Assembly (NCBI RefSeq): GCF_033568475.1
Contig: NW_027331833.1
Coordinates: 248,001 to 312,000, forward strand
Reading direction: 5' to 3'
Length of the DNA stretch: 64,000 nt
Source: Henckelia pumila
Lineage: Eukaryota; Streptophyta; Magnoliopsida; Lamiales; Gesneriaceae
Shown here: in pieces, positions 1-11,817 of the stretch
How the letters are laid out: every line of letters starts with the position of its first letter
Numbering within the stretch: position 1 is the stretch's first letter
The notes under the pieces: model-generated
What the model was told of the DNA's origin: nothing
Databases searched by the model: none
The model's input: only the letters and a program-made list of their open reading frames with translations
Translations under genes and position numbers: made by a program

Positions 1-527
1 GCCTTGAAAAGAAAAAAAAATGGATTGAAATTCTAGTCCAAATACAAGGCATAAAGATGGAGATGTGTGGAGTAGAAGAAAGCCAAGACTAATGTCTGGC
101 AATACAAATAAAAAATTTTTAGCTACTCATAATCCTGCACAAATTGAAAATATTCAATTCCTTTTGCTTTGCATCATGAGTCCTTGTTGGCATTGATATA
201 CATATGGATGCTTATCTCCTGCTGATTATGCTTGAGCCTAATGTTAACCGAAAAAGTCCTGTTGATCTGTGTGAGTAAAAGTTGAACTTGGTTGAGAGTA
301 TTTTGAAACTTGAGGGCGGAGTTAATGAGTTTATGAAGCTTACGGATTGCATGATTTTACCGAAGTTAGGTGGGTAGATGAGATTGGAAAATCACACACA
401 CACGAGAACTCTTGAAAAAATTAGCCGACATGTGTATTGAATCTTGGAATGTATAAATTCGAAGGTCGACTATATTGATCATTACTGTTTTGCTCGGGAC
501 TAGCAAAAGTCTAAGTTTGGGGGGATT
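1..527 (+). mobile_element. 3' internal end of an LTR retrotransposon
   Basis: Non-coding stretch leading directly into an LTR that begins at 528. Its last bases (about 512-527) form a purine-rich tract with a run of six G, the usual polypurine tract that primes plus-strand synthesis, so the element runs on the plus strand and this is its 3' untranslated end. I see no conserved coding domain. The rest of the element lies outside the window. Confidence 0.6.
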
Positions 528-1897
528 TGATAAGTGCATTTTATGCACTTAATTTATATATGATTTGACTTGGATTTTGTGATGTATCGAGTGAATATTA
601 TACGTATTTGTTGTTGTTTTTGTGAGTTGCAAGGATTTGAAGAAAAGTAGCAAGAAGAAGCGGAAAGCCAAATTACGGGACAGCAAACTTCAGAAAATTA
701 CTGGGAATGTTACAGACATCTAAATCCGATCTCCATCGTTCAAATTAAAATGGTGAAATGGAAGAACAAGTAGCGCCCCAGCTCTACTTTTCCAGTGCTC
801 CAGCGCCCGTAAATTCATGTCCAGAGCGCCCCATCTCTATATTTTGAGCGCTCCAGCGCTAGACGTCCGTCATTGAAAAATAAAATACGAAACTTGAGCG
901 CCCCAGTGCCGAATTATTAGCACTCTAGCGCTGCGCAGTCTCCAAAAATATGGAAAGTCTTTAATCGAGTTTTAAAAGGGATTTTATGACTTATTCTGGA
1001 GGATACGAGGGTTTAGAGAGTTTTCCAGAGCATAAGACGGCTATTGAGAGTTTTGAAGTGCATAAGAGAACTAATTTCTTAGTCTCCAAAAATATGGAAA
1101 GTCTCTAATTCGTTCTAGTTTCTCTTTGAACTCTAATTTTCTTAGTTTATGGATTGTTGGAAAAACATGTCTTATTTGATTTTGAATTGCGTTATGAACT
1201 AATTTCTTAGTCTAGAGGTAGACGGATCTTGACTGGAAACGATGATTGAGATATTTTGATTTATATATTTGAATTCTTCGCACAGTTTATTTTTGTTTTC
1301 CTAATTTTAATGGTTTCAATTTACTGGCCATAGATTGAATGATAATTTATTTAGAATCTATCACTCGAGAGAGGAGATTTTGAATACGACATAGGAAAAT
1401 ACATCTTTGATGTTTATATTGTTCGAGAGGCATATAACTCCATAGAAGACATTAGACGAATTCTTGTGCTATTTACCGGATTTAATAATTGAACTTTGAT
1501 AGAGATATTGAGTTTGTTATTGAATACGAATTTCTGCTTGACACTCGAGAGAGGTAGTAGAAAATAATAGGGATTCTTGGCTAATAAATTAGAAGAATTG
1601 ATAATTAAATAATCATCAGAAATAAATTGTGGTGGACAGTCAAGTGAAGTCGAACCTCTAGCATTCATCGCTTATTGAATTTTCGTCTCGTGAACTCGTG
1701 GTTATTTAATTTTATTTCTTGCAAATTTTAGTTTTATAAAAATGAAACCACTTTCGTAGCTCTACATAGAATTAGGATTTTATTAGTTGAAAATATTTGA
1801 TATAATATCATTTATTCATTCTCCGTGGGATCGACTTGGTCTTAATTCCTATATTATAACTTGACATCGTGCGCTTGCGAGCGAAAAATATGCAACA
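528..1897 (+). mobile_element. 3' LTR, gypsy-type, about 1.37 kb
   Basis: Starts TGATAAGTGCATTTTATGCA right after the purine tract and ends with TGCAACA at 1891-1897, giving canonical TG...CA ends. The 3' part contains a 'GTGGGATCGACTTGG' phrase (about 1827-1841) that has a counterpart in the solo LTR at 9962-11329, so the two belong to related families. Positions about 773-940 hold a GC-rich island made of repeated AGCGCCCCAG / CTCCAGCGC words in otherwise AT-rich DNA. The other LTR is outside the window, so the TSD cannot be tested. Confidence 0.65.
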
Positions 1898-1914
1898 AAA
1901 GCTAAACACAGTTA

Positions 1915-3045
1915 TGTTAGAACCTAATTGGGGGGGGGGGGGGTTTAGGTTCTATTGACAACTTTAGCAATTTAAAACGATTATGCAAATACGCAAACGA
2001 AAGACTTAAAGCAATCAATAATAAATGCGGTAAATAAATGCGTAAAGTAAATGAAGCAGTGAAAGAGATAAGAGATGTTTATGAAAGTTTGACGATAAAT
2101 CGTCTACGTCTCCCCATCTTGGTTAAGATCGATTAACCAAGGATCCACTAGCACTTCGAACGTATTGGCCTTGATGGCTCCAAGGATAGCCTTATAACTC
2201 AACACGATCACCGCGCCGATACAACTCGATACACTTGGCCTTAAGGGCTCCAAGGATAGCCACAACACTCACACAATACACTCGGATTCACACACGAGTG
2301 TTTACAACAATCAAACAACCAACTCACAAATGATCTTATACAAACAACCTTCGATTTTGAATATTTCACACAAATATCACTTGAACACTTGATGGAGAGG
2401 ATATTGCTTGTAAAGAAGAGAGGAGATGAATTGGTGATATGAAATGACTTCAAATGGCATGTATTTATAGTTGCTTATCTGGGCTAGCTCGAAGCCTCCG
2501 AACGGGTCTTCGGGTCGTCCGAACTTGTCTGATTCAATTTCAAATTTTTGCGTCTGATGAACTGTTTGGGTAGTCCGAACTAGTCTTCGGGTCGTCCGAA
2601 TGGCTGCATTAAATTCATTAAGGCAAATTTCTTCCGACAAAATCTTCAGTCGCTGTAAAGGAGTTCGGGTCCTCCGAACTTGTCTTCGGGGCGTCCGAAG
2701 TGTGTATTTCGTGGCTTCCGAGAGTGCCTCTGAACATTTTAAATTCCTGGAAATTCTTCAGACCATCCGAACGGAGCTTCGGACCGTCCGAACGGAGCTT
2801 CGAACCCTCCAAACTTCACAAAATCCGAACACTTCATTATTTCTTCAATATTTGATTTTCATGGTACTTGCATCGAATAATTTCCTTACACAAGAAATTC
2901 TAATATCTGCAAATTTCTCACTTAAAATTATTAGTAACGATTAACCGATTTTTGTAATCATCAAAACATATTAATTTGAGATTTGTTAATGCATTAAAAA
3001 TATTAATCTCATTATACGAGATTTGTATGCGATTAAGGCGTAACA
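1915..3045. mobile_element. Solo LTR with 5-bp TSD AGTTA
   Basis: A 1131-bp unit that begins TGTTAGAACC and ends GGCGTAACA, flanked by AGTTA at 1910-1914 and 3046-3050. TG...CA ends plus a perfect 5-bp TSD and no internal coding region indicate a solo LTR. Near its start is a run of about 14 G (about 1931-1944) embedded between inverted words AGAACCTAA and TTAGGTTCT. At 2483-2815 there is a cluster of TCGTCCGAAC-type words, including the inverted repeat TTCGGACCGTCCGAA at 2778-2792. Two 'GGCTCCAAGGATAGCC' words lie near 2176 and 2247. Open frames here are incidental. Confidence 0.75.
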
Positions 3046-3050
3046 AGTTA

Positions 3051-4119
3051 TAAATCACATGAAAGGCCAGTTCAAATTAGATATAGGCAAAATAATAATG
3101 CAAAAAGGGTGAAACTGCATACTGCAACACAAGCTCAATCTTATTTACAGAGCACATTATACACAACACAAGCACACAAAACACAAAGAAAAAATTTTAT
3201 GGGATATAGTCAACAATCGACCTGTTAGGTTGATTCAAATCTGGATTCTCAAAAGACTAATTCATCAAGGACCCACGTAGATTTGAGTACCATAGTCCAG
3301 TTTGGGAAGATATTTGCAGGTGACAGGAACAAAGAAAGAAATGTCAGTCTCAAGGGAAATTGCAGTAAGGGGGAGCTTTTGTTCTTCACATAAAACTACT
3401 AGATGAACCAACTGCTTTTGCAACCAACTGACACGCCACAGACAAATGACTAAGTTTTTTTTATTTCATACTTGTTTTATTATCGATTGTTATATGTTTA
3501 ATGATCTGTTGAGTATTAAATCGTTGAAAATAATATGTGACTTGCATGAAAATAAATAAACAGGAAATTAAAATAGGAAGATAAAACTTATTTCATTCAA
3601 AGATAATTTTTTACAATATAAATCTCCCACTCAACAACCATTTTCCAGAAGGACATTCAGGTGACCAGTTCACTTGATGATGTCTCCTGAAAACTTGGAG
3701 AGAGGGTGACTTTTTCCAGTGTCTGAAGCTCTTTCATAAGCTACAAGAGGGAAACACCTTCAAATCTATGCAATTCATATCTCTTTGATGATTTATTCCA
3801 TGATCACTTTGCTAAGAACTTGCTGATATGTTCAAATCTATGCAATTCATATCTATTTATAGATTTATTTGGAGAATGTAAAGAGTCATTCATGCTGACT
3901 TTTTCCAATGAAAATTTCAGGACATCGAGGAGGTGTCATAAATAATTTGAAAATGAGAAATAGAAGAAGAATTTCAAGGAAAACAGTTGAAGATATTATA
4001 TATCACATTAAGAGGAAATTTCTTGAAAACTGTCTAAGAGAATGAAATGATTTTCGAAGGATATATCTATGAAAGAAATAAGAACTGCCTAGTTTAGTAA
4101 AAACCAAAAAGAGGGAAAT
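3051..4119 (+). mobile_element. Non-coding DNA, probably 3' part of a copia element
   Basis: No gene recognised. The last bases (about 4103-4119) are purine-rich (AAAAAGAGGGAAAT type) and lead into an LTR-like start at 4120, so at least the right part is probably the 3' internal end of a plus-strand copia element. A direct repeat, TTCAAATCTATGCAATTCAT, occurs near 3759 and again near 3831. Confidence 0.35.
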
Positions 4120-4660
4120 TGTTAAGATACGTTTTGGTGTTTGACAAAAACATAAAAATATATTCAAGCAGTCTAGTCGAAAACCAAGCAGTTCAAGATT
4201 AAGTAGTCCATTCAGATATCATATTTATGAACCTTAAGACCAGTTGAAGAAGTAAGTTCATATAACCATTCCAAAATCAAGACTGCTCAGGAAATAAATT
4301 GATCAGACAAACTGAAGTATATTATCCGACTGCTCAAACATCTACAAACTAATTTTAAATATAAGAAGCCGTTGAAAGATCCTGACATTTCCATCAAAAG
4401 ATGTGCAACTTCATTAATAACCTTCATAAATGAATGAAGATACAAGAGAGAGCAAGATAGAACGATAACAACAAGATATACAAAAGACACAAGCTGTCAA
4501 AATACTCTTCGAGAATTCTTTAAATAATCATCTTACATGCTTATCTTGCCCACATACAATGACATATCAGATCCAAGGATCATCAAGGGCTAAGATAAAA
4601 ATCTCAACTGCCTACTGTTCATAAAGAGTTGATCTACTATCCGAATCTAAGGATTCAATT
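4120..4660 (+). mobile_element. Copia-type LTR fragment, plus strand
   Basis: Starts TGTTAAGATACG directly after a purine tract, the usual copia junction of polypurine tract and 3' LTR. It runs to about 4660, where minus-strand copia coding sequence begins. No LTR end or TSD is visible, so it is truncated or interrupted at the right. Its orientation is opposite to the coding remnant beside it, so the two are different insertions. Confidence 0.5.
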
Positions 4661-4664
4661 CAGT

Positions 4665-6725
4665 GTTCCATTACCAATAATTATTCTTTTTGCACCGCCT
4701 CCATATGTCACTTTATCACTTTTTTGTTCAATGTAGTCTGTAAGGTGATCTTTCAAACCTATCATGTGATGGGAGCTTCCACCATCAAAATTCCAATTCT
4801 CTGCAGTGTTAGTTTTCTAGGAAATGTAAACAAAAAATACTGAAAATCAGACATTGGTACCCAAATTTTCTTTGTTGTGGGTCTCTTTTTGGTGGTGTTG
4901 TGCCTGGTGTTGTACAACACGGGGGGCAACATCTGGTTTTACTCCCACAATAAATAATCATTTTTGAGTTTGTGACAAAATGGCCTGATATATCCAGGTT
5001 TGAAACAGTAATGACAAACAAAAGGATGTTTCCATTGTTTTGGCCTTGAAACTGGAACAGTCTCCTCAGATATAGGTTTCTTACTTGGAGGAGCAACAAG
5101 AGGTATATTTGGAGAGTTACTACCTTTGTTTACAAACACAGGTGGTTTAAAATATTCACCAATCTCAAACACACTGTTTTTAAAACCAAGTCCAGACTTA
5201 CTATCTTTTCCCATAGTCAAAATAGAATCAAGCTTGGTTGTACTTGAATTGAATCTGGCAAGTGTCATATTTGCTTGTTCAAGTTCACTCTTCATATTTC
5301 CCCCATATCTTTCTTGCAAATTAGAACTTCCAGCTTAGCCACTACAGCCTTCAAATCAGCATTCTCTTAAGAGAGAGTTGTATTAAGCTTGTTACTCTTG
5401 ATCCAGTCATTATACAACTCCTCATAAATTTTCTAGACACCTTCCAGAGTAATTCCCTCAGCTACCTGTTGTTCATGATCACTGGAACTACCATGATTAG
5501 AAGAAACAAAACATACAGATTTTTGATCTATGTTGCGCCCTGGTGTTGCAACATCGAGTGGGTTTACCTGAAAATTTTTCTTACCATCCAGCAAAGCAGT
5601 AAATGAGATAAGGTCTACTTTTTCAACCTTTTCCTGTTTTTCCTCATAATCCTCATCACTTAGGGAGGTGTCCATTCATTTTCGAAGTCGATTGGCACAT
5701 TCATTCGCATAATGCCCATATCCATGACACTCACTGCATTGAACATTATCAAAATTTTTGCTGGAGGGCTGATTCTTCCCTTCATACCTTTGACGAGGAT
5801 CTCGAGTAGTCACTGGTTTCTAAGATTTTTCTGGGGCAGAAATATTAGGAAATTTTGAGGTTGTCCTCCTTTTTCACTTTTCTTCTTTCCACTCATCACC
5901 TTGATATAATCATCAAATTTCTTTGTGATTAAGGCAATTGAGTCATCTCCCAAATCAGATTCACTTACCTCCTGCGTCACCTACAAAACATTGTTGTAAG
6001 AATCATTGAAAACTTGAAATGTTATGGACTTACCTTTGTCTTCCTCTTGTTTTTCCATCTCCATCTCATATGTTCGACCTTTGTCTTCCTCTTGTTTTTC
6101 CATCTCCATCTCATATGTTCGAAGAGAACTTATCAAACCATCCAGTCTCATTATAGATGTATCCTTGGATTCATCTATAGCACATACTTTATTGTTAAAC
6201 CTCTTTGGGATAGATTGAAGCACCTTACTGACAAGCCTTTCATTGGAGATAGGTCGCCAAGAAAAGATGCTTCATTGGCAAGGGTCTTCAATTGACCATT
6301 ATTTTGCATGTTTCATTCTCGTCCATTCTCAACTTTTCAAACTTTGAGGTCAGGAGACGCATCCTAGTTTTCTTCACACTCGTAGAAACTTCACAGTGAG
6401 TCTGAAGCTTCTCCCAAACATCCCTAGCACAAACACAAGTACCAATCAGATTAAACATATTCATGTCAACAGAAGTAAACATGACATTAATAGTTTTTTC
6501 ATTAAAATTAGTCGTATAAATTTCATCAGCCGTCCATTGTGATTTTGGTATGGGTCCACCTATTTCATCGTCCTTCATTGGTGGTGACCAACCATCTACA
6601 ACACGTTTCCAGGCCCTGGAATCAATGAATTTTATGTATATGCTCATCTTCAATTTTCATGGGCCATAATTTGTTCCATCCAAGATTGGTGGACGAATTT
6701 CAACGTTGGAGTACGGAGTATCCAT
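4665..6725 (-). pseudogene. gag-pro: SIRE/Maximus-like copia gag-protease remnant
   Basis: Decayed minus-strand gag and start of protease of a Ty1/copia element. Gag (virus-like particle protein) starts at ATG 6725 just inside the primer-binding site. Its N-terminal part at 6653-6288 shows the copia gag fold with SRAWKRVVDGW and DMNMFNLIGTCV. A zinc knuckle C-SE-C-HGYG-H-YANE-C reads at about 5695-5740 and a second, C-HY-C-FKPG-Y-IRPF-C, at about 4990-5035 has Tyr in place of His. The protease N-terminus follows at about 4800-4670, where the catalytic D-S-G reads FDGG. A conserved Trp codon is TGA at 6657-6659, and several frameshifts follow. Integrase, reverse transcriptase and the 3' end are missing because the remnant stops at about 4665 against a plus-strand LTR. 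It is the same family as the copy at 48000-54133. Confidence 0.8.
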
Positions 6726-6781
6726 AACAAACCTGCAACAACAGATAAAAACCTAGATTCTACCTTAGTAAAATCAAGAGA

Positions 6782-6795
6782 TGACTCTGATGCCA
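6782..6795 (-). other. Primer-binding site, initiator-tRNA-Met type
   Basis: Minus-strand TGGCATCAGAGTCA, complementary to the 3' end of initiator tRNA-Met apart from small changes (usual form TGGTATCAGAGC). It lies 2 bases inside the LTR at 6798, fixing the element's orientation as minus. Confidence 0.8.
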
Positions 6796-6797
6796 AA

Positions 6798-7640
6798 TGA
6801 AAGAATTTTTTGTATTCACAGTTTGTTAATTAAAATGATAGTGTTATCCGCGGTGTTACAACACTGGAGACAACATGCAGCGAAAAATAAATAATTAAAA
6901 TAAATAACACAAGTAATTAATTTTACATGAGTAAAAACTCGTGCGAGTGTCTTAAGGTTAAATAATCACTAGAAAAACGTATATCAGTCTTACAACCTAA
7001 TACTAGTGATTTTATGAAAAACAGTAAAATCTTAATTTTCTCAACACAAGTTGAGAAATTAAACTTTCATCCTAAATAATAAGAATATAAAACAAATCAG
7101 ATGCAACTCCCGTAAGCTTAAACATGAAGACACAATAAAATCGTCAAACAACACTATGCACATAGTGTTGTATCCGATGTTTTCAACACTAACGGCAACA
7201 CGGGGACAGTAGTAACGACTAACGATGACTAGAAAACTGGCTTCAACAACCTTCAAATTCTCGAACAGAATTCTTCAATGGATGCACTCTGAACGTACGT
7301 CTGAAGCTTTGAACTGTTTTTGCGCAAAAATCCCTTTTTATAGAATAGAGTCCAATGATGAAAATGATTCCTTAGATAAATTCCTACATGAATAAGGAAC
7401 AATATTAAATAAGGACAAAACTCTATCATGCATATCAAATCACATCTTGACAATATTTTATGAACATAAATACTTTTATTCTTTATCAAGATATAATTTT
7501 ATCAAGAAAAATATCTATCATATATATTTCAAAAATCATAGAATATTTAACATCAATTTTATCTTTGTCTAGAAGGCAAAAATCCAAACATAATCTAATA
7601 AGCCATCGGTGGAAATTTCAAGGAATTAAAATTCCTTTCA
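6798..7640 (-). mobile_element. 5' LTR of SIRE-like copia remnant (843 bp)
   Basis: Plus-strand ends are TGAAAGAATT and AATTCCTTTCA, giving TG...CA and a short inverted terminal repeat TGAAAG/CTTTCA. The left edge abuts the primer-binding site. It resembles the LTR at 53232-54133 in layout and in a GTAT(T/C)CACAG word near the left end. It contains two copies of the palindromic GTGTTG...CAACAC word (about 6841-6877 and 7164-7205). Confidence 0.75.
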
Positions 7641-8156
7641 GTGTTGGTCATCTAGTGGAACGTGCACTAATTTGACAAATGTAGAAAATGAATAAATTGT
7701 TCATTATTCAATAAGATCACATGTGGTGATATCATTCATTGCCGAATATTTTCTATAATTATGTAATTAGATATACTTCTAGATTTTAACAGTTGTTGAG
7801 TATTATATTTAGCCATCGTCTAACCAAATTTATAAGACAAATCTTATATTTGAACTCCACTATTAAAAGAACATGCATGATCATGATTTCTAACACAAAA
7901 CGTGAGCAATAAGAGTATAAATGCGGCTTAATTGCGCATATAATGTTCTACTTCTCAGAATTAAGTTTTGGATCATTAAGATTGACCTTGCCAAGTGAAA
8001 GTAAATTAGGTTTGAATTAACGGAGTAAATAATGAATAAATATAATAAGTTCAAGTGTAATGCATTAATTCTTTGTAAAATTCTAATTCAATTTATTTCA
8101 TCATTCATTTCATATCCTCTGTCATCGAACATAAACTAAATTAATTGTTCTAATTT
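7641..8156. other. AT-rich DNA without recognised feature
   Basis: No coding frame, repeat or regulatory feature that I can support. Confidence 0.5.
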
Positions 8157-8165
8157 AAAACATTA

Positions 8166-8480
8166 GGGAAAACTTTAAATTTGGTCCTGTATATTTGTCA
8201 CTTTGCGATTTTGATCCTCTATGTTTTTATATTTCAGTTTTAGTCATGCATGTTTCAATTTTTGGCAATTTCGATCTTTTTTATTCGAAAATGCTTACGT
8301 GGCACTGTACACGTCAGCTCCACATCAGCACTGAATTGGTGCCACGTCAGCGCCACGTCGGAAAATTGACTAAAATTGCCAAAAAAAAATAAATATAGCG
8401 GCCTAAAACTGAAATCTGAAAATATAAAGGACTGAAATCGCAAAGTGATAAACATACAGGACCAAAAAAGCAATTTTTCC
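8166..8480. mobile_element. Mutator-like MITE, family 1, copy A
   Basis: A 315-bp unit with long imperfect terminal inverted repeats beginning GGGAAAA, flanked by the 9-bp duplication AAAACATTA (8157-8165 and 8481-8489). A 9-bp TSD is the hallmark of Mutator-like transposition. Copies B (36276-36588) and C (57953-58265) share the arms and a centre rich in ACGT words (for example GCCACGTCAGC, CACGTCAG). It has no coding capacity. Confidence 0.85.
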
Positions 8481-8489
8481 AAAACATTA

Positions 8490-9607
8490 GCTGTAAAATC
8501 TCTCAATATTTAATGCATTCACATCATCGCTACACTTAACCATACAATATTGTACATTTTTAACATTGCTAACAATCACTCACTAATAAAATCGCTAATT
8601 TACGATCTATTTTCTTCTTATTAATCAATTTTGGTTTTTAGAATAGTCACATTTAAGCGTATTTAACGACACTTGACATGGTCAATTTATGTCTGACCGC
8701 TTTTTTACCGCTTTTGATCGAAGCAAAGCGTTTTGATGAAGTTTCAAGCTATTGAGCCAAAAAAGTTATTTTCCTAAAATTAAAAGTGTGCAAGAGACTA
8801 CTAGAGTGCATAAAGAGAGCGCCAAGAGAGTTGAATAATTGGTGAAAAATGCTAAATACTAAGTTGCTCGCTCTAATAGTTAGATGATGTTCTACGACAA
8901 TTGACTGCAGTGTAATATGCGGTGTAAACATATGATTAAGTAATATTGTAATCCCTACTTTGATGGCCCTAGCTAGCTCAAGGGGTTTAAAGATATATAA
9001 GGATTGTTATTGAGGGGTGAATGGTGCTCTTTAATTATACCAATTTTCTTTTTTTTTTTTGACGGGTAATTATACCAATTTTCATTTTATGCTAATTAAT
9101 TATTAGTTTAACATGTTTCTCGTTTACCATGAATTTTTTTTAATTGGTCATATAAATTGATTTATGCTGAGTTTTAGTCACGTAATTGGTCAAATTTTGA
9201 TTTTAGTGCAATATATTGATTATTAATTTTCGTACATTATTAATGTCATTTTGAGTCTTATATATATGTACGTACGTAGCTATGACACTAGGGTTATTTT
9301 ATTCTACACGAAAGAAAAACTCCATATGTATTTTATGTGTGAGATGTTCGAGCAAACTTTTCACTCGAAAACAAATATGTGAAGTTCATAAGTATTATTT
9401 TTTTCAGGTAAAATATTTGCCTGAACATATCGTACATATACACCGGTAGTATTTATCACGCATAGCATAGAATCACCTCGATCGATACTATGTCATTGTC
9501 AACCAACATATCCAAAAAGATTTTTAAAATTTTCTCTGGATAGGGAAGGGCCTTTTACAAACACTCCCGACAAAATTTACTTGGGAGCATTGCAATTTGA
9601 GTAGGTC
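8490..9607. other. AT-rich DNA without recognised gene
   Basis: No gene recognised. A poly-T tract lies near 9050-9060. Short inverted words around 8170-8500 belong to the adjacent MITE. The last few bases (about 9590-9607) belong to a dispersed repeat that resumes at 11598. Confidence 0.45.
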
Positions 9608-9615
9608 TCTTGTGA

Positions 9616-11597
9616 TAAGAGTATTAAAAGTGAACTCAATCCGTCAACATGATATATACGAATCGACCTGAAAAATATTAGGTTAGTGTTGAGGATTTTT
9701 TTCTTCGGGTACTCGAATCGGGTTGGACCCGAAAGCTAATTCGAAAAAATTAATCAGATTCGGGTTCGGTTCGGTTCAACTCGGGTTGACCCGATACATT
9801 TTTTTATTTTTTATATAAAATTATGAAAAATTTGATACATTTTATATATAGAATATATGAAAAAAATTTATTGTATATTGATATAATAGATTTTGATCAT
9901 TTAATGTTTATTTTGTAAAATTTTGATTTTTTATTTTTATAGTAAGTATACTTTAGATTCTTGACCGACAACTTCGGTTATAAATAAATCTAGCAAGTGA
10001 ATTAACTAGGTCAAGTAATAGTATATGAACGACGAGTCCAAGTATCGATCCCACAAAGACTAATAGATGATTATCAAAATATAATTATTCTATTTAATCT
10101 AGACTAAATAATAAAAGGTGGAGTTTGGTTAACTAAAATTTAATTAATAAAATAAATTGACAGCAAACAAATGGAACACAACTTGCAACTAACTTGAAGA
10201 ATAAATTCAATATTAAATAAATCGATCAAAGAACACGAAGGTATCGAGCTAATTCATGCATACAGGTGGCACAATCTAAAACCCAAGACTATTCCAAATC
10301 ACGATGAATTTTCTAATTCTATTCAACAAACTATTTCTAGACTTTGCTAAATCTATTCAAGTTGGACGAATTAATTATTTCTAATTAATTCTTATCAAAC
10401 TCATACGCATGAAATAATTATGAAAATTTAGTTTTCACCTAAAACTGCATAATGAAATAGATTGCTATTTGTAGTCAATTTAACATTGTGTTAACTATTG
10501 GAGCGAAGCATAATCAATTTCTAATTTTTCGACTTAAAATCAATCAACAATCAAGCGAATAACTGGTCAAATCATTCACAAGAACAATATGATAAATCCA
10601 ATAATCAATAATTGAAATAAATAAAAAAATCCTAAACCATAATCCACGTGTTCAACATAAATCAGTATCGGCCCAGTCTCGTGGCCTTAATCAAAAGAAA
10701 AAGGTCTACTTCATAACTGAAAACATGATTCAAAACAAAGTTTAAATCATAAACAAAAACTAAAGAAAAATAGAGAAGAAAATATGGAGCGTTCTTCAAG
10801 TTTTTCCACGCCCTAGCCGCCTTGTTCTTCGATAAAATTCTCACTCTCCCGAAAATCTGTTAAAATTCTCTATTTATATGCCTAGAATCCAAGATCCCTC
10901 GATTTCCTTTTCAAGAGTCCTCTTTCAGCAAATTTCCTTCTTGCGATCGCGCTCGAGCGGTAAAAACACCCGCTCGAGCGCACAACTTTTCTGTTTTGCT
11001 GCTCGAATTTTCATTGATCGCGCTCGAGCGGCATAAATACCCGCTCGACGCACAATTTTCTGCCCTATTATTTTTTCAATTCTTGATTCCGCTCGAGCGG
11101 CATAAATACCCGCTCGAGCGGCAAAAACACCTGCTCGAGCGCACACTCTTCTGGCCTATACTCTGATATTCTTCACTTTTTCCTACAATTTAACCAGGGA
11201 AACAAGAAGTAGATTTCATGCATGAAAATTAAATAAATTAAACATGAATGACCCTAATGATGTAACAAATATGCATGCAAAATAGACTAAAAAATAACAC
11301 AAAATAATGAATGAAAACAACACTTATCAATTCTCTACCACTAGAATTTTAAATTTAAATTATATATAAGCTTAAAATTTTTTGTTATGTGCTTAAGTTA
11401 AATATTACTATTATATTGTGTGTTATGAATTTTTCTTTAATTATTTTATTAAAAATATTAAAATAAATAATAATATCGGGTCGGGTCAGGTCAGGTCAGG
11501 TTGGTCATGTTATCCAGGTTCGGGTTCGGGTTGGAAAAATTTTTGGTAGTATATTTATTGAACCGATTCGACCCACTCGATCGAATTGACACCCCTA
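9616..11597. mobile_element. hAT-like non-autonomous element hosting a solo LTR
   Basis: Flanked by the 8-bp duplication TCTTGTGA (9608-9615 and 11598-11605), the TSD length of hAT transposons. The ends are imperfect inverted repeats: TAAGAGTATTAAAAG at the left and, read on the minus strand, TAGGGGTGTCAATTC at the right. Subterminal TCGGGTT-type words occur on both sides. Without the 1368-bp LTR and its TSD the element is about 0.6 kb and has no transposase. Confidence 0.7.
9962..11329 (-). mobile_element. Solo LTR, gypsy-type, TSD ATTCT
   Basis: A 1368-bp LTR with plus-strand ends TGACCGACAA and CACTTATCA, flanked by ATTCT at 9957-9961 and 11330-11334. Read on the minus strand it begins TGATAAGTG and has the GTGGGATCGATACTTGG phrase near its 3' end, like the LTR at 528-1897, so it is a related family in opposite orientation. 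Positions about 10940-11150 hold several copies of the palindrome CGCTCGAGCG linked by GGCATAAATACC / GGTAAAAACACC spacers. Confidence 0.8.
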
Positions 11598-11745
11598 TCT
11601 TGTGAGACGGGTCAACCCTACCTATATTTATAATAAAAATTAATATTTTTAACATAAAGAGTAATAATTTTTCATGGGTATCCCAATTAAGAGATCATCT
11701 CACAAAGTTAACATGTAAGACTATCTCACTAGAGTTTTTGTGTTG
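11598..11745. repeat. Short dispersed repeat with GAGAC/GTCTC words
   Basis: AT-rich centre bounded by self-complementary words (TTGTGAGACGGGTCAACC near 11600, ATCTCACAAAGTTAACAT near 11695-11712, GACTATCTCACTAGAG near 11720). The left end of the same repeat lies before 9615, so the hAT-like element inserted into it. It resembles a GTCTCAC-bounded repeat that I know as common in plant genomes; that family assignment is from memory. Confidence 0.45.
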
Positions 11746-11817
11746 CAATTTACCCCTCGGGGTGTTTTCACTTAAGAGCACATAAACTCTTATCCTAAGT
11801 AATAATTTTTTATTTTA

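Noticed and set aside
2600..2944. 114-codon plus-strand open frame
   Set aside because: Lies in the solo LTR and is generated by TCCGAAC repeats; no domain.
10925..11146. Minus-strand frame with repeated AARAGIYAARA peptide
   Set aside because: Product of CGCTCGAGCG repeats in an LTR; not a protein gene.
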